This document shows, one piece after another, positions 19,578-28,941 of a stretch of DNA of 64,000 bases (within the stretch, counting starts at the first letter, position 1; every line of letters starts with the position of its first letter). A program made the position numbers and the translations under genes. The notes under the pieces were generated by a model. It was not told the DNA's origin. It searched no databases and worked only from the letters and a program-made list of their open reading frames with translations. Source of the stretch: Pseudomonas yamanorum. GTDB lineage: Bacteria > Pseudomonadota > Gammaproteobacteria > Pseudomonadales > Pseudomonadaceae. The DNA lies in NCBI RefSeq assembly GCF_013386765.1, contig NZ_JACARE010000017.1, positions 13,852 through 77,851 on the forward strand. Reading direction: 5' to 3'.

Positions 19578-20597
19578 ATGTCAATGCAAGTAATGCGCGG
19601 CTGGGCTGCTCGGCACGTGTCCTGGATGGGCCTGCTGGGCCTGCTGGGAGCCGCTGTGCAGGAAGCGCAGGCCGGCGACTACGACGGTTCGCCCCAGGTT
19701 GCCGAGTTCGTCGGTGAGATGACCCGTGACTATGGTTTCGCCGGTGAACAGCTGATGGGCGTGTTCCGCGAGGCCCAGCGCAAGCAGGCGATCCTCGACG
19801 CCATTTCCCGGCCCGCCGAACGCGTGAAGCAGTGGAAGGAATATCGCCCGATGTTCCTGACCGACGCCCGCGTGGCGCGTGGCGTGGACTTCTGGCGCCA
19901 GCACGAGGCCGTGCTGGCCCGCGCCGAGCAGGAGTACGGCGTACCGGCCCAGGTGATTGTGGCAATCATCGGCATCGAAACTTTCTACGGCCGCAACACC
20001 GGCAGCTACCGGGTGATCGACGCCTTGTCGACCCTGGGCTTCGATTACCCGCCGCGCGCCGAATTTTTCCGCAAGGAACTGCGCGAGTTCCTGTTGTTGG
20101 CCCGTGAAGAACAGGTCGACCCGTTGACCCTCAAGGGCTCCTACGCCGGGGCCATGGGCCTGCCGCAGTTCATGCCGAGCAGCTTTCGCGCGTATGCCGT
20201 GGATTTTGACGGCGACGGCCATATCAATATCTGGAGCAACCCCGATGATGCCATCGGCAGCGTTGCCAGCTATTTCAAGCGTCACGGCTGGGTAGGCGGC
20301 GAGCCGGTGGTGATTCGTGCCGAGGTGACCGGTGACCGCGCCGATGAAGGCCTGACCCAGGGTATCGAGCCCGTCAAGACGGTCGGGGAGTTGCGGGCGC
20401 TGGGCTGGTCGAGTCAGAATGCGCCACGCGATGATATGCCGGTGACGGCGTTCCGCCTTGAAGGCGAGAACGGCCCGGAATACTGGATGGGCCTGAAGAA
20501 TTTTTACGCAATCACGCGTTATAACCGCAGTGTGATGTACGCCATGGCCGTGCATCAGCTGTCAGACATGCTGGTCCAAGCACGGGGCAACAAGTAA
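19578..20597 (+). CDS. mltB: lytic murein transglycosylase B
   Basis: Cleaves the MurNAc-GlcNAc bond leaving 1,6-anhydro ends. 339 residues with an N-terminal hydrophobic signal ending near AQA-GDYDG. Catalytic Glu is in IIGIETFYGRNTGSYRV; LKGSYAGAMGLPQFMPSSFRAYAVDFDGDG is the family core. No lipobox is visible, so it may be a soluble periplasmic form. The ATG at 19578 follows AAGGTGAAG. It ends on the A of the rlpA ATG. Confidence 0.93.
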   Translation: MSMQVMRGWAARHVSWMGLLGLLGAAVQEAQAGDYDGSPQVAEFVGEMTRDYGFAGEQLMGVFREAQRKQAILDAISRPAERVKQWKEYRPMFLTDARVARGVDFWRQHEAVLARAEQEYGVPAQVIVAIIGIETFYGRNTGSYRVIDALSTLGFDYPPRAEFFRKELREFLLLAREEQVDPLTLKGSYAGAMGLPQFMPSSFRAYAVDFDGDGHINIWSNPDDAIGSVASYFKRHGWVGGEPVVIRAEVTGDRADEGLTQGIEPVKTVGELRALGWSSQNAPRDDMPVTAFRLEGENGPEYWMGLKNFYAITRYNRSVMYAMAVHQLSDMLVQARGNK

Positions 20598-21595
20598 TGC
20601 GGGCATCGCCGTTCAATAAACCGCTCAAGCTGGTGGCGTTCGCCGCGTTGTCCTTGCTGGTTGTCAGTTGCTCCACCAGTCGCGGTCCGGCACAAAAGTC
20701 TGGCGGTACGGCGATCCGTTCCCAGCCGGGCCTGGACATCAACCGCGCCCACAAAGACGGCGCGCCGTGGTGGGACGTGGATGTTTCGAAAATCCCGGAT
20801 GCCACGCCGACCCTGCACACCGGTCCTTACAAGGCCAACCCCTATACCGTGCTGGGCAAAAACTACTTCCCGCTGCAAGACTCCAAAACCTACGTGCAAA
20901 CGGGCACGGCGTCCTGGTACGGCACCAAGTTCCATGGCCAGAACACCGCCAACGGCGAAGTGTATGACCTGTACGGCATGAGCGCAGCCCACAAGACCCT
21001 GCCGTTGCCCAGCTACGTTCGCGTGACCAACCTGGACAACAACCGCACGGTAATCCTGCGGGTCAACGACCGCGGGCCATTCTATTCGGACCGGATCATC
21101 GACCTGTCCTACGCGGCCGCCAAGAAACTCGGTTATGCCGAGACCGGCACCGCGCGCGTGAAGGTAGAAGGGATCGACCCGGCGCAGTACTGGGCCCAGC
21201 GTGGCAAGCCGGCACCGTTGATGCTCAACGAGCCGCAAACCCCGCAACCGCAAGTCACCGCGTCGGCCGGCAAGATCGAGCAGTGGACACCGCCACCGGC
21301 GCAGCACGCCCCGGACACGGTCGTCGTACCCCATGCAGCGCCTGGGGCTTCGACAGTGGGCGGGCAGTACCTGCAAGTCGGCGCTTTCGCCAACCCGGAT
21401 GCAGCAGAGCTGTTAAGGTCCAAGCTCAGCGGGATGGTCAGCGCGCCGGTATTTATCAGCTCTATTGTGCGTAACCAGCAGACCCTGCACCGTGTGCGGA
21501 TGGGCCCGATCGGCTCGCCGAGCGAAGTTGCGCAAGTGCAGAACAGCGTGCGCCTGGCCAACCTGGGGCAACCCAGCGTGGTCACCGCCGAATAA
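20597..21595 (+). CDS. rlpA: septal ring lytic transglycosylase RlpA
   Basis: Cleaves denuded (peptide-free) glycan strands at the septum. 332-residue lipoprotein: signal with LVVSC lipobox, double-psi beta-barrel domain with GTASWYGTKFHGQNTANGEVYD and NDRGPFYSDRIIDLSYAAAKKLG, and a C-terminal SPOR domain (YLQVGAFANPDAAELLRSKL...) that binds denuded glycan. One-base overlap with mltB. Confidence 0.95.
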   Translation: MRASPFNKPLKLVAFAALSLLVVSCSTSRGPAQKSGGTAIRSQPGLDINRAHKDGAPWWDVDVSKIPDATPTLHTGPYKANPYTVLGKNYFPLQDSKTYVQTGTASWYGTKFHGQNTANGEVYDLYGMSAAHKTLPLPSYVRVTNLDNNRTVILRVNDRGPFYSDRIIDLSYAAAKKLGYAETGTARVKVEGIDPAQYWAQRGKPAPLMLNEPQTPQPQVTASAGKIEQWTPPPAQHAPDTVVVPHAAPGASTVGGQYLQVGAFANPDAAELLRSKLSGMVSAPVFISSIVRNQQTLHRVRMGPIGSPSEVAQVQNSVRLANLGQPSVVTAE

Positions 21596-21780
21596 GCAAG
21601 ACAAAGGATTGATGGTTCAGGCTCGCATGCGGGTTTGAGCCCTGGTTGTTGGCTCGTTGAACAATAAAAACCCAGGGGCAAGGGGTGGGCGTACAACCGA
21701 ACACGCGACAGTCTGGCGACGGGCTGTCTGAATAGTTTTGCCCGCGAGGGCAAGTTTCCATAAGCAATTTCGAGAGACGG

Positions 21781-22938
21781 ATGAACATCACCACCTTAGC
21801 CAAACGCACGTGCCTGCTTCTTTCGCTGATCATCACCCCGGCCGCCTGGGCGGTTGAAATGGTGCCGGCTTCCCCGCAACTGGCTGCCAAGGCCTGGGTC
21901 CTCATGGACGCCGCCAGCGGCAACGTGCTGGTGGAGAACAACGGTGACCAGCGCCTGCCCCCAGCCAGCCTGACCAAGCTGATGACGGCCTACATCGCGA
22001 CCCTGGAAATCCGTCGCGGCCAGATCGGTGAAAACGATCCGGTGACCGTCAGCGAAAACGCCTGGCGCACCGGCGGTTCGCGGATGTTCATCAAGGTCGG
22101 CTCGCAGGTGACTGTCAGCGACCTGCTGCACGGCATCATCATCCAGTCCGGTAACGACGCCAGCGTGGCCCTGTCCGAGCACATCGCCGGCAGCGAAGAT
22201 GCGTTCGCCGACATGATGAACAAGACAGCCGGCGATCTGGGCATGACCAACAGCCACTTCATGAACCCGACCGGCCTGCCGAACCCTGAGCACTACTCTT
22301 CGGCCCATGACATGGCGCTGCTGGCTCGCGCGATCATTCGTGTCGACCCGGTGCACTACGCGATCTACTCCCAGAAAGAGTTCTTCTGGAACAACATCAA
22401 GCAGCCTAACCGCAACCTGTTGCTGTGGCGTGACAAGACCGTCGATGGCCTGAAAACCGGTCACACCGACGAAGCCGGCTACTGCATGGTGTCGTCTGCT
22501 GTGCGTGACGGGCAGCGCCTGATTGCCGTGGTATTCGGTACCAACAGCGAGCAGGCCCGTGCGGCCGAGACGCAGAAGCTGCTGACTTATGGCTTCCGTT
22601 TCTTCGAAACCCAGACTTTCTACCAGAAGGGCACCGAGCTGGCTCAAGCCCCTGTATGGAAAGGCGCGACCCATCAAGTCAAGGCCGGCCTGGCTGAAGA
22701 CCTGACCCTGACCATGCCTAAAGGCCAGCTCAAGAAGCTCGCTGCCAGCATGACCATGAACCCGCAACTGGTCGCACCGATCGCCAAGGGCGATGTCATC
22801 GGCAAGGTCGAAGTGAAACTGGACGATAAAGTGATCCACAGCGCCGACCTGATCGCTCTGGACGCCGTCGACGAAGGTGGTATCTTCCGACGCGTGTGGG
22901 ATAGCATCCGTCTATTCTTCTACAGCTTGTTCAACTGA
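21781..22938 (+). CDS. dacA: D-alanyl-D-alanine carboxypeptidase (PBP5/6)
   Basis: Trims the terminal D-Ala of pentapeptide stems. 385 residues with signal peptide (cut near AWA-VEM). Motifs: S63-L-T-K66, S123-G-N and K225-T-G. C-terminal amphipathic anchor (IFRRVWDSIRLFFYSLFN) for the outer face of the inner membrane. A 185-base leader separates it from rlpA, so it may have its own promoter. Confidence 0.95.
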   Translation: MNITTLAKRTCLLLSLIITPAAWAVEMVPASPQLAAKAWVLMDAASGNVLVENNGDQRLPPASLTKLMTAYIATLEIRRGQIGENDPVTVSENAWRTGGSRMFIKVGSQVTVSDLLHGIIIQSGNDASVALSEHIAGSEDAFADMMNKTAGDLGMTNSHFMNPTGLPNPEHYSSAHDMALLARAIIRVDPVHYAIYSQKEFFWNNIKQPNRNLLLWRDKTVDGLKTGHTDEAGYCMVSSAVRDGQRLIAVVFGTNSEQARAAETQKLLTYGFRFFETQTFYQKGTELAQAPVWKGATHQVKAGLAEDLTLTMPKGQLKKLAASMTMNPQLVAPIAKGDVIGKVEVKLDDKVIHSADLIALDAVDEGGIFRRVWDSIRLFFYSLFN

Positions 22939-23022
22939 TAGTGTGCACCTGCATGACCCTGCGCTGATCCGGCGCGGGGTTATGCCCGTCGCCACGGCTT
23001 ACGCTTACGAGGCCGTTACGCC

Positions 23023-23298
23023 ATGACCGATACCGAAGTAAAGGCGCCAAAGATCGAATTTCCGGTGAAGGATTACCCCATCAAGGTAATCAGCGACACG
23101 GGCGTGGGTCGCAAGGACACGATCATTGAGATCGTCAAGAAACATGCGACGATCAATGATGAGCGCGTGGATGAGCGTTCCAGCTCCAGCGGCAAGTACA
23201 CCACCATTCAGTTGCACATCGTGGCGACTGACCAGGACCAGCTCTACAACATCAACAGCGAACTGCGGGCTACCGGCTTCGTGCACATGGTGTTGTGA
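23023..23298 (+). CDS. ybeD: DUF493 family protein YbeD
   Basis: 91-residue ACT-like (ferredoxin fold) cytoplasmic protein: [22 protein letters not shown] and [23 protein letters not shown] are typical. Always found between dacA and lipB; a regulatory role in lipoylation has been proposed but not shown. The TGA overlaps the lipB ATG. Confidence 0.92.
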   Translation: MTDTEVKAPKIEFPVKDYPIKVISDTGVGRKDTIIEIVKKHATINDERVDERSSSSGKYTTIQLHIVATDQDQLYNINSELRATGFVHMVL

Positions 23299-23945
23299 TG
23301 TCACAGACCCTGGGCTTTCGCGAGCTCGGCCAAATGGCATACGAACCGGTGTGGCACGCCATGCAACGGTTCACCAACGAGCGCGGCACGCAAGCCCCGG
23401 ATGAGATCTGGCTGGTGGAGCACCCGCCGGTTTTCACCCAGGGCCAGGCCGGCAAGGCCGAGCATTTGCTGCTGCCGGGAGAAATCCCGGTGGTGCAGGT
23501 CGACCGCGGCGGGCAGGTGACTTACCATGGCCCAGGCCAATTGGTGGCTTATCTGTTGCTGGACGTGCGCAGGCTGGGTTTTGGCGTGCGTGAGCTGGTC
23601 AGTCGCATGGAGTCATGCCTGATCGAGCTGCTGGCCAGCTACGGTGTGACCGCAGTGGCCAAGCCGGACGCACCGGGGGTTTACGTCGATGGCGCGAAAA
23701 TCGCCTCCCTGGGCCTGCGGATTCGCCACGGGTGTTCCTTTCATGGCCTGGCCTTGAACGTGGACATGGACCTGGCGCCGTTTCGACGGATCAATCCCTG
23801 TGGTTACGCCGGTTTGGCGATGACCCAGTTGAGTGATCACGCAACACCACTAGAATTTGCCGAGGTAAGTGCCCGGCTGCGCGCGCAGCTCGTCAAACAC
23901 CTCGACTATGCTGAGCAGACGACCCTAACGGGCGGAATCGACTGA
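23298..23945 (+). CDS. lipB: octanoyl-[acyl carrier protein]:protein N-octanoyltransferase
   Basis: Transfers octanoate from ACP to the lipoyl domains of 2-oxoacid dehydrogenases and GcvH. 215 residues. Key pieces: [22 protein letters not shown], the Lys in [19 protein letters not shown], and the catalytic Cys in [14 protein letters not shown]. Two bases separate it from lipA. Confidence 0.95.
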   Translation: MSQTLGFRELGQMAYEPVWHAMQRFTNERGTQAPDEIWLVEHPPVFTQGQAGKAEHLLLPGEIPVVQVDRGGQVTYHGPGQLVAYLLLDVRRLGFGVRELVSRMESCLIELLASYGVTAVAKPDAPGVYVDGAKIASLGLRIRHGCSFHGLALNVDMDLAPFRRINPCGYAGLAMTQLSDHATPLEFAEVSARLRAQLVKHLDYAEQTTLTGGID

Positions 23946-23947
23946 TT

Positions 23948-24967
23948 ATGACTACTGATGCAGTGCAAACCATGATCCCGACGCTGGATATCACCGAGCG
24001 TCCGGCCCCGCGTGCCAAGGTAGAAGCCGGCGTGAAGCTGCGCGGCGCCGAGAAGGTTGCACGCATCCCGGTGAAGATCATTCCGACCACCGAACTGCCG
24101 AAAAAGCCTGACTGGATCCGCGTGCGCATCCCGGTTTCGCCGGAAGTCGACCGTATCAAGGCCCTGCTGCGCAAACACAAGCTGCACAGCGTTTGCGAAG
24201 AAGCATCCTGCCCGAACCTGGGCGAGTGCTTCTCCGGCGGCACCGCCACCTTCATGATCATGGGTGACATCTGCACCCGTCGTTGCCCGTTCTGCGACGT
24301 TGGCCACGGCCGGCCGAAGCCACTGGACGTCAATGAGCCGGAAAGCCTGGCCATCGCCATCGCCGACCTGAAACTCAAGTACGTCGTGATCACCTCCGTA
24401 GACCGCGATGACCTGCGTGACGGCGGTGCCCAGCATTTTGCCGACTGCATCCGCGAGATCCGCAAGCTGTCGCCGAACGTGATGCTCGAGACTCTGGTCC
24501 CGGACTACCGTGGCCGCATGGACGTCGCGCTGGAAATCACCGCTGCCGAGCCGCCGGATGTGTTCAACCACAACCTGGAAACCGTGCCGCGCCTGTACAA
24601 GGCTGCGCGCCCGGGTTCGGATTACCAGTGGTCGCTGACCCTGCTGCAGAAATTCAAGCAGATGATGCCGCACATCCCGACCAAATCCGGCCTGATGCTG
24701 GGCTTGGGCGAAACCGACGAGGAAGTGATCGAAGTCATGAAGCGCATGCGCGAACACGACATCGACATGCTGACCCTCGGCCAGTACCTGCAGCCGTCCC
24801 GCAGCCACTTGCCAGTACAGCGCTTCGTGCACCCGGACGTGTTCGCCTGGTTTGCCGAAGAAGGCTACAAGATGGGCTTCAAGAACGTCGCTTCCGGCCC
24901 GCTGGTACGTTCCTCGTACCACGCCGACGAGCAGGCGAAACTGGTCAAGGCCAGCCTGGTCTCGTAA
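23948..24967 (+). CDS. lipA: lipoyl synthase
   Basis: Radical SAM enzyme inserting two sulfurs into the octanoyl group. 339 residues. Auxiliary cluster cysteines C83, C88, C94 ([12 protein letters not shown]) and radical SAM cysteines C109, C113, C116 (CTRRCPFC). The C-terminal RSSYHAD supplies the family's Arg-Ser-Ser-Tyr motif. Last gene of the dacA-lipA block; a REP follows. Confidence 0.96.
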   Translation: MTTDAVQTMIPTLDITERPAPRAKVEAGVKLRGAEKVARIPVKIIPTTELPKKPDWIRVRIPVSPEVDRIKALLRKHKLHSVCEEASCPNLGECFSGGTATFMIMGDICTRRCPFCDVGHGRPKPLDVNEPESLAIAIADLKLKYVVITSVDRDDLRDGGAQHFADCIREIRKLSPNVMLETLVPDYRGRMDVALEITAAEPPDVFNHNLETVPRLYKAARPGSDYQWSLTLLQKFKQMMPHIPTKSGLMLGLGETDEEVIEVMKRMREHDIDMLTLGQYLQPSRSHLPVQRFVHPDVFAWFAEEGYKMGFKNVASGPLVRSSYHADEQAKLVKASLVS

Positions 24968-24980
24968 GCCTCGCCCTCAC

Positions 24981-25080
24981 TGTAGGAGCGAGCTTGCTCG
25001 CGAAGAACTCAAGAGCACCGCGCGCATCCAGGATGCGCGCGTTATCGTTTACGACCTTCGCGAGCAAGCTCGCTCCTACA
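24981..25080. repeat. REP pair, GAGCGAGCTTGCTCGCGAA family
   Basis: Inverted arms TGTAGGAGCGAGCTTGCTCG (24981) and its complement ending at 25080. The spacer holds a second palindrome, GCGCGCATCC-AGGATGCGCGC (about 25020-25040). A different REP family from the GCTTGCCTGCG elements. Confidence 0.85.
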
Positions 25081-25162
25081 TGTTGCGGTTAAGTCATCCT
25101 CTTCTGTTTGCAACCATTGCTGTTTAGAGTGCCTTGGGCAATCCACACGAGGAGAACCATGG

Positions 25163-26098
25163 ATGACGACTCAATTAACCACTTGTGCGGTACCTGCGCT
25201 GCGCGCCGAAGGCGTGATCGGGCTGATTGCCCCTGCCGGGCCGGCCGAGCTGGATATCGACAAGGCCACGCAATGGATGCGCGCCCGGGGCTACACACTG
25301 CGGATTTTCCCCGGTGTGGGACAGCGTGATGGCTACCTGGCCGGCAGTGATGATGTACGCCTGAACGACCTGCACGCGGCGTTCGCCGATCCGTCCATCG
25401 ACGCGATTTTTTGCCTGCGGGGCGGCTACGGCACCCCACGCCTGCTGGACCGCCTGGACTTTGACCTGCTGCGGGCCAACCCCAAGCCATTTGTAGGCTA
25501 CAGCGATATCACCGCGTTGCACCTGGCGATCAACCGTTACGCCGGCTTCGTCACCTTTCACGGGCCGATGTACAACGCTGACTTGTTAGGTGAAAAGCAA
25601 CAGCCTACCGAGTCATCGCTGTTCAGTATGCTGCGCGGGCAGGTGAAGGCCGGTACCCAGCTGACTCACCCTGTGGCCTATCCATTGACCACCGTCGAGC
25701 CTGGCATCGCCTGCGGGCGGCTGCTGGGTGGCAATCTATCGATGATCGCCGCGGTAATGGGCACGGATTACGAGATTGATGCCGAGGGCATCATTTTGTT
25801 TATCGAGGATGTGAACGAGCCGCTGTACCGCATTGACCGGTTGCTGACCCATTTGCGCCTGGCGGGCAAGCTCGCCCAGGTGGCGGGTGTGGTGGTGGGG
25901 GATGTGGCCGGGGTTGATAGCATTGCGCTTGAGCGCCTGCTGAAGCAGACATTCGAACCGTTGTGCATTCCTGTGCTGTCTGGCTGGCGCAGCGGGCACT
26001 GCAACCCGAACCTCACGTTGCCGATGGGCGCTGCGGTGCGGTTGGATGCGGGGGAGAAGCGGTTGGTGTTGGAGCAGGATGTGGTGTTTAAGGCCTGA
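25163..26098 (+). CDS. LD-carboxypeptidase (murein tetrapeptide)
   Basis: Removes the terminal D-Ala from L,D-linked tetrapeptides in murein recycling; cytoplasmic S66-family peptidase of 311 residues. The Ser-Glu-His triad is visible: S114 in FVGYSDIT, E215 in FIEDVNEP, H279 in RSGHCNPN. FCLRGGYGTPRLLD is the other conserved block. Start ATG 25163 with GAGGAGAA upstream; an overlapping ATG at 25159 is in another frame. It supplies tripeptide for Mpl (3795). Confidence 0.92.
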   Translation: MTTQLTTCAVPALRAEGVIGLIAPAGPAELDIDKATQWMRARGYTLRIFPGVGQRDGYLAGSDDVRLNDLHAAFADPSIDAIFCLRGGYGTPRLLDRLDFDLLRANPKPFVGYSDITALHLAINRYAGFVTFHGPMYNADLLGEKQQPTESSLFSMLRGQVKAGTQLTHPVAYPLTTVEPGIACGRLLGGNLSMIAAVMGTDYEIDAEGIILFIEDVNEPLYRIDRLLTHLRLAGKLAQVAGVVVGDVAGVDSIALERLLKQTFEPLCIPVLSGWRSGHCNPNLTLPMGAAVRLDAGEKRLVLEQDVVFKA

Positions 26099-26118
26099 GC
26101 CTTCAGTTGCTTCGCAAG

Positions 26119-26210
26119 GCCTCATCGCAGGCAAGCCTGCTCCCACAGTTGACCGCGTACATCATGAACGACGTGGTCAACTGTGGGAGCTGGCTTGCCT
26201 GCGATGGCGA
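26119..26210. repeat. REPIN, outward type
   Basis: Left arm CATCGCAGGCAAGCC and right arm GGCTTGCCTGCGATGG, with the CCCACAGTTGACC / GGTCAACTGTGGG inner palindrome. Lies between convergent genes. The spacer resembles that at 61543. Confidence 0.85.
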
Positions 26211-26228
26211 TAGTCGCCATACAACGAT

Positions 26229-27554
26229 CTAGCGGCTCTGCAACGACTCCAGCAACTTCACCGTCGGATACCCATCCGCCGGCCAGCCCAGGGACTGTTG
26301 CGCTGCACGAATCGCCTTGCGGGTATTGGCGCCGATGATGCCGTCCGGGTTGCCGGCATCGTAACCATTGGCACTGAGCACCGTCTGCAAATCCATCCGC
26401 TGCGAGCGAGTCAATGGCAGCTCGTCTTTCGGCCAGCTCCCACGAATCACACCGCCACCGCCGAACCGTTCCGACAACAAGCCAACGGCCAATGCGTAGG
26501 ACGACGAGTTGTTGTACTTGAGGATCGCGCGGAAGTTATCCAGCACCAGGAATGCCGGGCCACGATAGCCGGCCGGCAGCAGCAGGGCTGCGGAAAGCTG
26601 GTCCACGTTGGCCGGGACGCTGGCGCCCGGTGGCACCTGGATCCCCAGTTTCAACCATTCGCCAACGGTCTTGCGCACGCTGCCGTCGGCCAGGGCGTAG
26701 TCGAAGTTCAACGGCAGTTGCTGCACCTCGAAGCCCCACGGCTGGCCCTTCTGCCAGCCGGAGCTTTGCAGGTAGTGCGCGGTGGAGGCCAGGGCGTCGG
26801 CGGGACTGTTCCAGATATCGCGGCGACCGTCACCGTCGAAGTCCACAGCGTGGGTGTTGTAAGTGGTCGGGATGAACTGGGTCTGGCCCATGGCCCCGGC
26901 CCAGGAGCCTTTCATCTGGTCGGCGGCGATATCGCCATGCTGGATGATTTGCAGCGCCGCCAGCAGTTGCGCCTGGGCGAACGCCGGGCGACGGCCCTCA
27001 TAGGCCAGGGTCGCCAGGGAGCGGATCACCGAGTTGTTGCCCTGGAACTGGCCGAAGTTGCTCTCCATGCCCCACACCGAGACCAGCGCCTGGCGGTCAA
27101 CGCCATAACGTTCCTCAATGCGTTGCAAAATGTCGGCGTATTTCACCAGCAGCGACTGGCCATTGCGCACCCGTAGCGGCGACAGTGCGCCATCGAGGTA
27201 TTCCCACACCGGGCGGGAGAACTCCGGCTGGCTGCGGTCGGCGCGGATCACCGCCATGTCAGGCACGACATTGGCGAAGGCGGTGTCGAAGACCTGTGGC
27301 GTGATACCGGCCTTCAAGGCTTCCACGCGAAAGCCCGCCTGCCATTCGGCAAAGGTCTGGGTCGGCTGGATATCAAGATTGTCCACCGCCAATGGCGCAA
27401 CGACGGCAGGCGCAGCTACCGGTGCAGTCTGGAGCGGGGGCAGGGGTTGAGCATCGGCTGCGGTGGGTTTTTCGGCGCAGGCGACTAACAGAATGAGGCT
27501 GGAGGCAGCGATCAATTGGCGAAGGTGCCAACGACGGGAAAGACTAGAGGGCAT
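26229..27554 (-). CDS. MltB-type lytic transglycosylase lipoprotein with peptidoglycan-binding domain
   Basis: 441 residues: lipobox LLVAC, Pro/Ala-rich linker, SLT_2 (MltB-like) catalytic domain with Glu in SVWGMESNFGQFQGN and KGSWAGAMGQTQFIPTTYNTHAVDFDGDG, then a C-terminal PG_binding_1 domain (LQTVLSANGYDAGNPDGIIGANTRKAIRAAQ). It cleaves glycan strands, probably from the outer membrane. The frame is open to 27758, but that extension crosses arfA, so I start at the ATG at 27554. A second paralogue of mltB (19578). Confidence 0.9.
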   Translation of the reverse strand: MPSSLSRRWHLRQLIAASSLILLVACAEKPTAADAQPLPPLQTAPVAAPAVVAPLAVDNLDIQPTQTFAEWQAGFRVEALKAGITPQVFDTAFANVVPDMAVIRADRSQPEFSRPVWEYLDGALSPLRVRNGQSLLVKYADILQRIEERYGVDRQALVSVWGMESNFGQFQGNNSVIRSLATLAYEGRRPAFAQAQLLAALQIIQHGDIAADQMKGSWAGAMGQTQFIPTTYNTHAVDFDGDGRRDIWNSPADALASTAHYLQSSGWQKGQPWGFEVQQLPLNFDYALADGSVRKTVGEWLKLGIQVPPGASVPANVDQLSAALLLPAGYRGPAFLVLDNFRAILKYNNSSSYALAVGLLSERFGGGGVIRGSWPKDELPLTRSQRMDLQTVLSANGYDAGNPDGIIGANTRKAIRAAQQSLGWPADGYPTVKLLESLQSR

Positions 27555-27615
27555 GCACGGGTCCAGGGAATACGAATCAGGTACAGACCTTATCATGCCG
27601 GAGGGGCGCTTGCCT

Positions 27616-27780
27616 TCAGGCAGCCAGAAAGTAAGAAGCCTCCCAGCTATTAGACTGGAAGGCTTCGCGGCGGTAGCTGCCTTTGCCTTTGCCGGCTCGT
27701 TCCTGGCGACTGCGGAACAACGGCTGGGCGATGATAGATTTGGCCTTGTTGGGGCCATGCTTGGATGGCTTTTTGCTCAT
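27616..27780 (-). CDS. arfA: alternative ribosome-rescue factor A
   Basis: Recruits RF2 to ribosomes stalled on non-stop mRNA, as a backup for tmRNA. Only 54 residues, but with the ArfA signature PLFRSRQERAGKGKGSYRRE followed by NSWEAS. Start ATG 27780. The codons for EAFQSNSWEAS form an 11-bp hairpin (27636-27665) just before the stop. In E. coli a hairpin at this position yields truncated non-stop arfA mRNA so that tmRNA keeps ArfA low; the same design is inferred here. Confidence 0.88.
   Translation of the reverse strand: MSKKPSKHGPNKAKSIIAQPLFRSRQERAGKGKGSYRREAFQSNSWEASYFLAA
27636..27665 (-). terminator. hairpin inside arfA coding sequence
   Basis: On the minus strand AAGCCTTCCAG and CTGGGAGGCTT pair over 11 positions (one G-U) around the 8-base loop TCTAATAG, followed by pyrimidine-rich TCTTACTTTC. 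It overlaps the codons just upstream of the arfA stop and could act as an RNase III site or intrinsic terminator producing non-stop message. Confidence 0.65.
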
Positions 27781-27864
27781 GATGGGTACTCTTTGGCGGG
27801 TTGATGATGCGGTGCGAATCATCGGCCGAAGTTTGGATTCTGTCCAGCCCAGTGATACGTAGGA

Positions 27865-28902
27865 CTATTCAGCAGGCAACGCCAGGCGCTGTCCTGACAT
27901 CAAAAGTGACAAACGACTCAGGCTCATCCAGGGCGAACCCGCGGCCTGGCCCTTGATCTGCGCGTCAATGCGCTGGGCTTCCAGCAGCAATTGCGCCCAG
28001 CGTTGTGCCGAGTGCCGTTGCAGGGCTTTGCTGATCAGCGGCTTGCGCTTGTCCCAAACCGGTGGCCGGGCCTGGCTGAAGGCCTTGTCCAGCGGGATAC
28101 CCTGGCTGTATTGCAAGGCAATGTTTGCCAGAAGGCGCAGTTCCCGGGCCAGGGCCCAGAGTATGACCGGCGGCTCCACGCCTTCGCCCCGCAGCCCTTC
28201 GAGCATGCGCAAGGCGTGGGCGGGTTCGCCGTTCAGGATCGCATCCACCAGGCCAAATACGTCAAAGCGCGCGCTGTCAGCCACGGCGCCTTGTACGGTT
28301 TCAACCGTGATCTGGCCGCCTTCAGCCATCAGCTTGAGCTTTTCGATTTCCTGGGCCGCCGCCAGCAGGTTGCCTTCCACCCGCGCCGCAATCAGCTCTA
28401 CCGCGTCATGGCTGGCGGTGAGTCCGGATTGGGACAGACGCTGACGAATCCACTGTGGCAGTTGATTGCTGTCCACCGGCCAGATCTGGATGAACTGGGT
28501 CTGTGCCCCTTCCACCAGTGCCTTGCCCCACTTGGTCTTCTGCGCGCTGCCATCGAGCTTGGGCAGGCTGATCAGCAGCAGCGTGTCTTCGGCAGGACGT
28601 GCGCAGTACTCCATCAACGCCGCCGCGCCTTTGTCGCCGGGCTTGCCCGAAGGCAGGCGCAGTTCCAGCAGGCGTTTCTCGGCGAACAGCGACATGCTTG
28701 CCCCGGCTTGCAGCAGCGTACCCCAGTCGAAACTGGCGTCGGCGCTGAACACCTGGCGTTCATCGAAGCCCTGTTGGCGGGCGGCGGTGCGAATCGCGTC
28801 CGCGGCCTCCTGGCACAGCAGCGGGTCATCACCGCTGACGATGTAGACGGGCGCAAGGCTGCCTTGCAGGTGCTTGGCGAGTTGGGCGGGGGCGAGTTTC
28901 AT
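27865..28902 (-). CDS. holA: DNA polymerase III delta subunit
   Basis: Opens the beta clamp within the clamp loader. 345 residues: MKLAPAQLAKHLQGSLAPVYIVSGDDPLLCQEA is the typical N-terminus, and ASMSLFAEKRLLELRLPSGKPG contains the clamp-binding element (SMSLF). Third gene of leuS-lptE-holA, the standard order. Confidence 0.95.
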   Translation of the reverse strand: MKLAPAQLAKHLQGSLAPVYIVSGDDPLLCQEAADAIRTAARQQGFDERQVFSADASFDWGTLLQAGASMSLFAEKRLLELRLPSGKPGDKGAAALMEYCARPAEDTLLLISLPKLDGSAQKTKWGKALVEGAQTQFIQIWPVDSNQLPQWIRQRLSQSGLTASHDAVELIAARVEGNLLAAAQEIEKLKLMAEGGQITVETVQGAVADSARFDVFGLVDAILNGEPAHALRMLEGLRGEGVEPPVILWALARELRLLANIALQYSQGIPLDKAFSQARPPVWDKRKPLISKALQRHSAQRWAQLLLEAQRIDAQIKGQAAGSPWMSLSRLSLLMSGQRLALPAE

Positions 28903-28913
28903 AGGCAGGGCGA

Positions 28914-28936
28914 ACGGGGCGCCAGTGGCGCCCCGT
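28914..28936. other. strong hairpin between lptE and holA
   Basis: ACGGGGCGCC-AGT-GGCGCCCCGT is a perfect 10-bp stem with a 3-base loop, between the lptE stop and the holA start. There is no U-tract on the transcribed strand, so it is not a standard terminator; processing, stabilisation or partial attenuation is possible. Confidence 0.6.
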
Positions 28937-28941
28937 CTGGC

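Noticed and set aside
21596..21780. Possible small RNA or riboswitch in the dacA leader
   Set aside because: Some inverted repeats (for example CCCTGG/CCAGGG) but no terminator, no conserved core and no coherent fold by eye; left as an ordinary leader.
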